A stretch of DNA of 64,000 nt from Haliangium sp050303215 (lineage in GTDB: Bacteria; Myxococcota_A; Polyangia; Haliangiales; Haliangiaceae). Shown one piece after another: positions 60,477-64,000 of the stretch. The first letter of the stretch is position 1; the number at the start of each line of letters is the position of its first letter. Where the stretch lies: positions 1 to 64,000 of the forward strand of contig NZ_JBNLBH010000117.1 in assembly GCF_050303215.1 (NCBI RefSeq). The letters run 5' to 3'. The notes under the pieces were generated by a model. It did not search any database. It was given only the letters and a program-made list of their open reading frames with translations, and had not been told where the DNA came from. The translations under genes and the position numbers were made by a program.

Positions 60477-60923
60477 ATGCGCAAAGCCATCGTCTCCGCC
60501 GTCTTCGTTCTCGTCACCCTCGGCTTCGTCGGCCAGGCCGTGTCGGCCTATTACGTCGAGTACTACCGCGACAACCTGTTCCTCGGCCTGGCCTACCACC
60601 GCGTGGGCTGCCTGACCAACTGGTCTACCATCCAGGCCAACCAGGACTACGACGGCTTCACCAACAACCGCTACTGCTACTCCGGCGCGACCGCGGACTC
60701 GGTGCCGAACGCGTCTTGGTACGACTGGAACTACGCCAGCGGCAAGTCCCAGCTCGACGCCTGCGGCACCCACACCAACAACGTCTACGACACCCCCAAC
60801 TACGCCTCGCGCTCCAACTCGTGCAGCTACAACATCCTGTTCGACTGCAACAGCGACTGCTGGATCAGCGAGTTCTCGAGCTGCCAAGGGTATCGCGTGG
60901 GCACGGTCAGCCCGTGCTGGTGA
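60477..60923 (+). CDS. Small secreted cysteine- and tyrosine-rich protein
   Basis: I do not recognise this 148-residue protein. It has a textbook signal peptide (AIVSAVFVLVTLGFVGQAVSA, cut at about residue 24). The mature 124 residues contain 8 cysteines, an even number that suits four disulfides, with about 14 tyrosines and many asparagines (for example NNRYCYSGATADSVPNASWY). AGAGGAG lies 8 bases upstream of ATG 60477. The next gene starts 7 bases after its stop. Confidence 0.8.
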   Translation: MRKAIVSAVFVLVTLGFVGQAVSAYYVEYYRDNLFLGLAYHRVGCLTNWSTIQANQDYDGFTNNRYCYSGATADSVPNASWYDWNYASGKSQLDACGTHTNNVYDTPNYASRSNSCSYNILFDCNSDCWISEFSSCQGYRVGTVSPCW

Positions 60924-60930
60924 GTCGATC

Positions 60931-61743
60931 GTGAAGTCGTCGCAGATCTGGATCGCGGGCCTGGTCGTGGCGGCCGGCGCGCTCGTGACGACCTACCTGC
61001 TGTGGCCGAACGAACCCGGCGCGGGGGCGTCTGCAAACGCCCAGTCCGGCGCGGCCTCGATGCGGGCGCCGGTGCGTCCGAGCGAGCCGCCCGTGCCCGG
61101 GCGCGACGAGCCACCGCGCACGCCCACGCCCGAGGCGCCGCCCATGGACATCGCGGCCCTGGCCGCGGTTTATGACCAGGCCAAGGCGGCGGGCGATCCC
61201 CAGCCGGGCGAGAAGGCGTTTCGGGCCAACCTCGACGCCTTCATGAAGTACAACCGCGCCTTCGCCGAAGATCAGGCCCGGGCCGAGGGGCTCACCGTCG
61301 AAGAGGTCGGTGAGCTCACCTATCTGGGCTTTTTCGTCCAGCGGACCCAGGTTTGGCCCGAGGTGGAGGAGCTGCTCGGGAGCGAGCTCAGCCCAGAGCA
61401 GCGCGAGGCCGGCGAGCAGCTCATGCACGACATGAACCGCGAGTTCAAGGCCGCCATGCGCGCGCTGGTGGCCGACGGCGCCGACGAGGACGAGCGCTGG
61501 GCGCTCATCCGCGCCACCCAGGAGCGCTACCGCAAACAGTACTACCAGCTCACGGGCATGACCCCGGCCCTGGTCGACGACCTCCTGGCCGGAGACCTGT
61601 CGCGCAAGTACGCGCCCAGCGTCACCCCGCCGCCCGAAGACATCGGCGAAAACCCCGACTACGCGCCGCCGCAGTCCCGGCCCGAGGTCGACCCCGAGTC
61701 GATCATGGGCCCGTCGGACGAGGGCGAGCCCGTAGGCGAGTGA
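60931..61743 (+). CDS. Membrane-anchored protein of unknown function
   Basis: A 270-residue protein starting at GTG 60931. It has an N-terminal membrane segment (IWIAGLVVAAGALVTTYLLW) and a long Ala/Pro/Glu linker. A helical domain follows (FMKYNRAFAEDQARAEGLTV, LGSELSPEQREAGEQLMHDM), and the tail is rich in proline and acidic residues. No family is known. The 7-base gap to the Cys-rich secreted protein implies a joint role. Confidence 0.75.
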   Translation: MKSSQIWIAGLVVAAGALVTTYLLWPNEPGAGASANAQSGAASMRAPVRPSEPPVPGRDEPPRTPTPEAPPMDIAALAAVYDQAKAAGDPQPGEKAFRANLDAFMKYNRAFAEDQARAEGLTVEEVGELTYLGFFVQRTQVWPEVEELLGSELSPEQREAGEQLMHDMNREFKAAMRALVADGADEDERWALIRATQERYRKQYYQLTGMTPALVDDLLAGDLSRKYAPSVTPPPEDIGENPDYAPPQSRPEVDPESIMGPSDEGEPVGE

Positions 61744-61918
61744 ACGCCCTTGCCTGAAACGCTGCCGAGCGGCGCCCAAGCGCTGCTCACGGCGGCGCTC
61801 GTGCCGGCTGTGGCGATGTCGGGCTTGCATGTGCGGGCGCGTCATTGGATGCTCGCGCGTCCAGGGTCTCGGATCGAGCATCCCCGGTTACGCCGCGGCC
61901 CGATGAGGACGGATCAGC

Positions 61919-62578
61919 ATGATAGGAACCGGCAAGTATCCCCTGGTGAAGCAACTGCTCAAGCGGCGCGTCGTCGAGCTATGCAGTCATCGACCGCTGC
62001 GGCGCGTGATCTGCTGGCGCGTCCCCGAGCGGCATCACCAGGTCGCGCTCACCTTCGACGACGGCCCGCACCCCGTGTACACCCCCCAGACCCTCGACGT
62101 GCTGGCCGAGCACGACATCCGGGCCACCTTCTTCGTGCTGGGCGAGTCGATCGAGAACAACCCCGAGGTGTTTCGGCGCATGGTCGCCGAGGGCCACGAG
62201 ATCGGCATGCACGGCTACGTGCACGACTACCGCAACATGGCCGAGCAGGCCCCGCGCCTGCTCGACGTCCTGGCCGAGTACGGGGTCACCCCGACCACCT
62301 TCCGGCCCCCCAACGGCGTGCTCGAGCCCCGCACCGGGCTGTGGATGATGCGCCGGGGCTATTCGATGGTGTTCTGGTCCGTGGACGGCCGCGACTCCAT
62401 GCGCCACGAGGGCAAGGACGACCACCACCAGCCCTACGAGGACATCGGCCCCGGCGACATCGTGCTCCTGCACGACGACAACCCGGTGTGCGTCGAGGAT
62501 CTGCGCGAAATCATCGCCATCATCCGACGCAAGGGGCTGGGCACGGCGCGGGTGTCGGAGTTCTTGAACGCGGACTGA
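61919..62578 (+). CDS. Polysaccharide deacetylase (CE4, NodB domain)
   Basis: This 219-residue, single-domain deacetylase removes acetyl groups from chitin- or peptidoglycan-like sugars. NodB motifs appear in order: motif 1 TFDDGPHP (metal and base aspartates), motif 2 HGYVHDY (HxxxH metal histidines), motif 3 RPPNG, motif 4 FWSVDGRDS and motif 5 IVLLHDDN. There is no signal peptide: the start MIGTGKYPLVKQLLKRRVVE is basic, so it may act inside or be incomplete at its N-terminus. Confidence 0.93.
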   Translation: MIGTGKYPLVKQLLKRRVVELCSHRPLRRVICWRVPERHHQVALTFDDGPHPVYTPQTLDVLAEHDIRATFFVLGESIENNPEVFRRMVAEGHEIGMHGYVHDYRNMAEQAPRLLDVLAEYGVTPTTFRPPNGVLEPRTGLWMMRRGYSMVFWSVDGRDSMRHEGKDDHHQPYEDIGPGDIVLLHDDNPVCVEDLREIIAIIRRKGLGTARVSEFLNAD

Positions 62579-62660
62579 CGATCGCGACGCGTCGCTCGGG
62601 CAGCGGCGCAGGAGCGCACATCGTGCGTCCCGTCAGCGAGCGAACGCACGACTTGCGCGG

Positions 62661-63278
62661 CTACCACAGCGGCTGTTCGTCGGGCATCATCTCGACGATG
62701 TCTTGGTGGTAGCGATAGCGGTGCGGGGGCAGGTAGGGCTTGGCGTGGTTGTCGCACCACCAGCGCGCGCCGTGGCTCTCGCGCCGCATCTCCACGCACG
62801 TGGGGCACGGCGGCTCGGGGGCGTCGCTGTAGGTGAGCGTGTAGTCCTTGGGCCGGGCGACCACCACCGGGCAGTGGGCCTCGCGCACCACCTGCTCGGC
62901 GACCGAGCCCACCAGCCAGCGCTTGACCCCGCTGTGGCCGTGGGTGCCCACGACCAGCAGGTCTGCGTCGGCCTCGGCGGCCAGGGCCAGCAGCTCCTCG
63001 GCCGGTCGGCCGATGCGCACGTGCACATAGAACTGGATGCCCTGAGGCCGAAATTGGCGCACCCGGCCCTGAACGGTCTCGCTGAGCAGCTCTTGGATTC
63101 GGCCGGCGCCGTGATAATCGATCTCGATATCGGGGAAGAGCTCGGTGTGCTTCTCCTCCAGCGCCATCAGCACGTGCAGCACGCTGCCGGGGAGCAGGAC
63201 GGCCTGGTGCAGGGCTGCGTTGAGGGCTGGTTTGCTGGGCTCGGAGAAGTCGTAGCCGACGACGATGTTGATGGACAT
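62661..63278 (-). CDS. Universal stress protein with a zinc-finger-like tail
   Basis: In this 205-residue protein, residues 1 to about 148 are a UspA domain: start INIVVGYDFSEPSKPALNAA, the ATP-binding GTHGHSGVKRWLVGSVAEQV and ending CPVVVARP. Unlike ordinary UspA proteins, about 55 residues follow. They contain CPTCVEMRRESHGARWWCDN then H, a Cys-x2-Cys-x13-Cys-x2-His set, and a basic aromatic stretch (PYLPPHRYRYHQ). The tail could bind zinc and nucleic acid or a partner. GAGG lies before ATG 63278. Confidence 0.92.
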   Translation of the reverse strand: MSINIVVGYDFSEPSKPALNAALHQAVLLPGSVLHVLMALEEKHTELFPDIEIDYHGAGRIQELLSETVQGRVRQFRPQGIQFYVHVRIGRPAEELLALAAEADADLLVVGTHGHSGVKRWLVGSVAEQVVREAHCPVVVARPKDYTLTYSDAPEPPCPTCVEMRRESHGARWWCDNHAKPYLPPHRYRYHQDIVEMMPDEQPLW

Positions 63279-63393
63279 GAGCGCCTCGATGGGGCAGAGG
63301 TTCGAGTGCCCTGCCATGCAGCGGGCATACCAGCGGCGCGGGAGCCCGGTGGCGGTCTCCGGCGGGAGCGGTGGTCGCGGCCGGGGCGGCGGC

Positions 63394-64000
<607 letters not shown>

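Overview
The window is a high-GC, gene-dense piece of bacterial chromosome with long operons and many 4-base ATGA overlaps. The gene set suggests a myxobacterium-like deltaproteobacterium (Haliangium/Nannocystis-type): caspase-family and CHAT peptidases, a large WD40-like/TPR protein, an OmpA protein with thrombospondin type 3 calcium repeats, a CxxCH lipoprotein and many signal-bearing proteins of unknown function. This placement is an inference from gene content; no rRNA gene is present to confirm it.

Layout. 1-2500: the 3' end of an IstB-like transposition ATPase, two minus-strand tRNAs (Gln-CUG, Lys-UUU), about 1.1 kb without genes but with two near-identical intrinsic terminators, and a GNAT acetyltransferase. 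2563-4608: a protein with an 18-bp coding minisatellite, then a 1.1-kb gene-free block of 43-bp period repeats. 4609-9735: a minus-strand operon for a TetR regulator, a TolC-like channel, an ABC permease and ATPase and an HlyD-like adaptor, with a candidate TetR operator at its head. 9968-17985: a caspase-family (C14) peptidase converging on, and overlapping, a minus-strand set made of a sigma-70 family factor, a 1188-residue signal-bearing protein with an HExxH...ExxxD motif, and a CHAT-domain protein. This is the most likely place for an undescribed system.

18242-27809: two YbjQ-like proteins; a calcineurin-like phosphoesterase lipoprotein followed by two unknown genes; a peptidoglycan-binding/cysteine-hydrolase candidate; a CxxCH lipoprotein; a WD40-like/TPR protein with its lipoprotein partner. 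27811-32124 is a TamB/AsmA-like protein heading that last operon. 32125-32811 holds two 42-bp tandem arrays. 32812-39780 is a minus-strand group adk, leuS, moaB and a fused mannose-6-phosphate isomerase/phosphomannomutase. 40014-47773: an unknown protein behind paired inverted repeats, an XRE regulator, an OmpA protein, a beta-rich unknown, menB, a ChaN/Tiki-like protein and a lipoprotein.

48141-55352 is a complete glycerol-type ABC uptake operon (two permeases, two ATPases, a DUF2160 membrane protein and a lipoprotein binding protein) followed by a PlsC-like acyltransferase. 55382-56172 holds two adjacent, related, frameshifted genes. 56264-64000: a MATE transporter, a glutathione S-transferase, RsgA, BolA, a cysteine/tyrosine-rich secreted protein with a membrane-anchored partner, a polysaccharide deacetylase, a UspA protein with a zinc-finger-like tail, and the C-terminal part of an ADP-ribosylglycohydrolase running off the edge.

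All identifications come from reading motifs and gene order; no database search was run.
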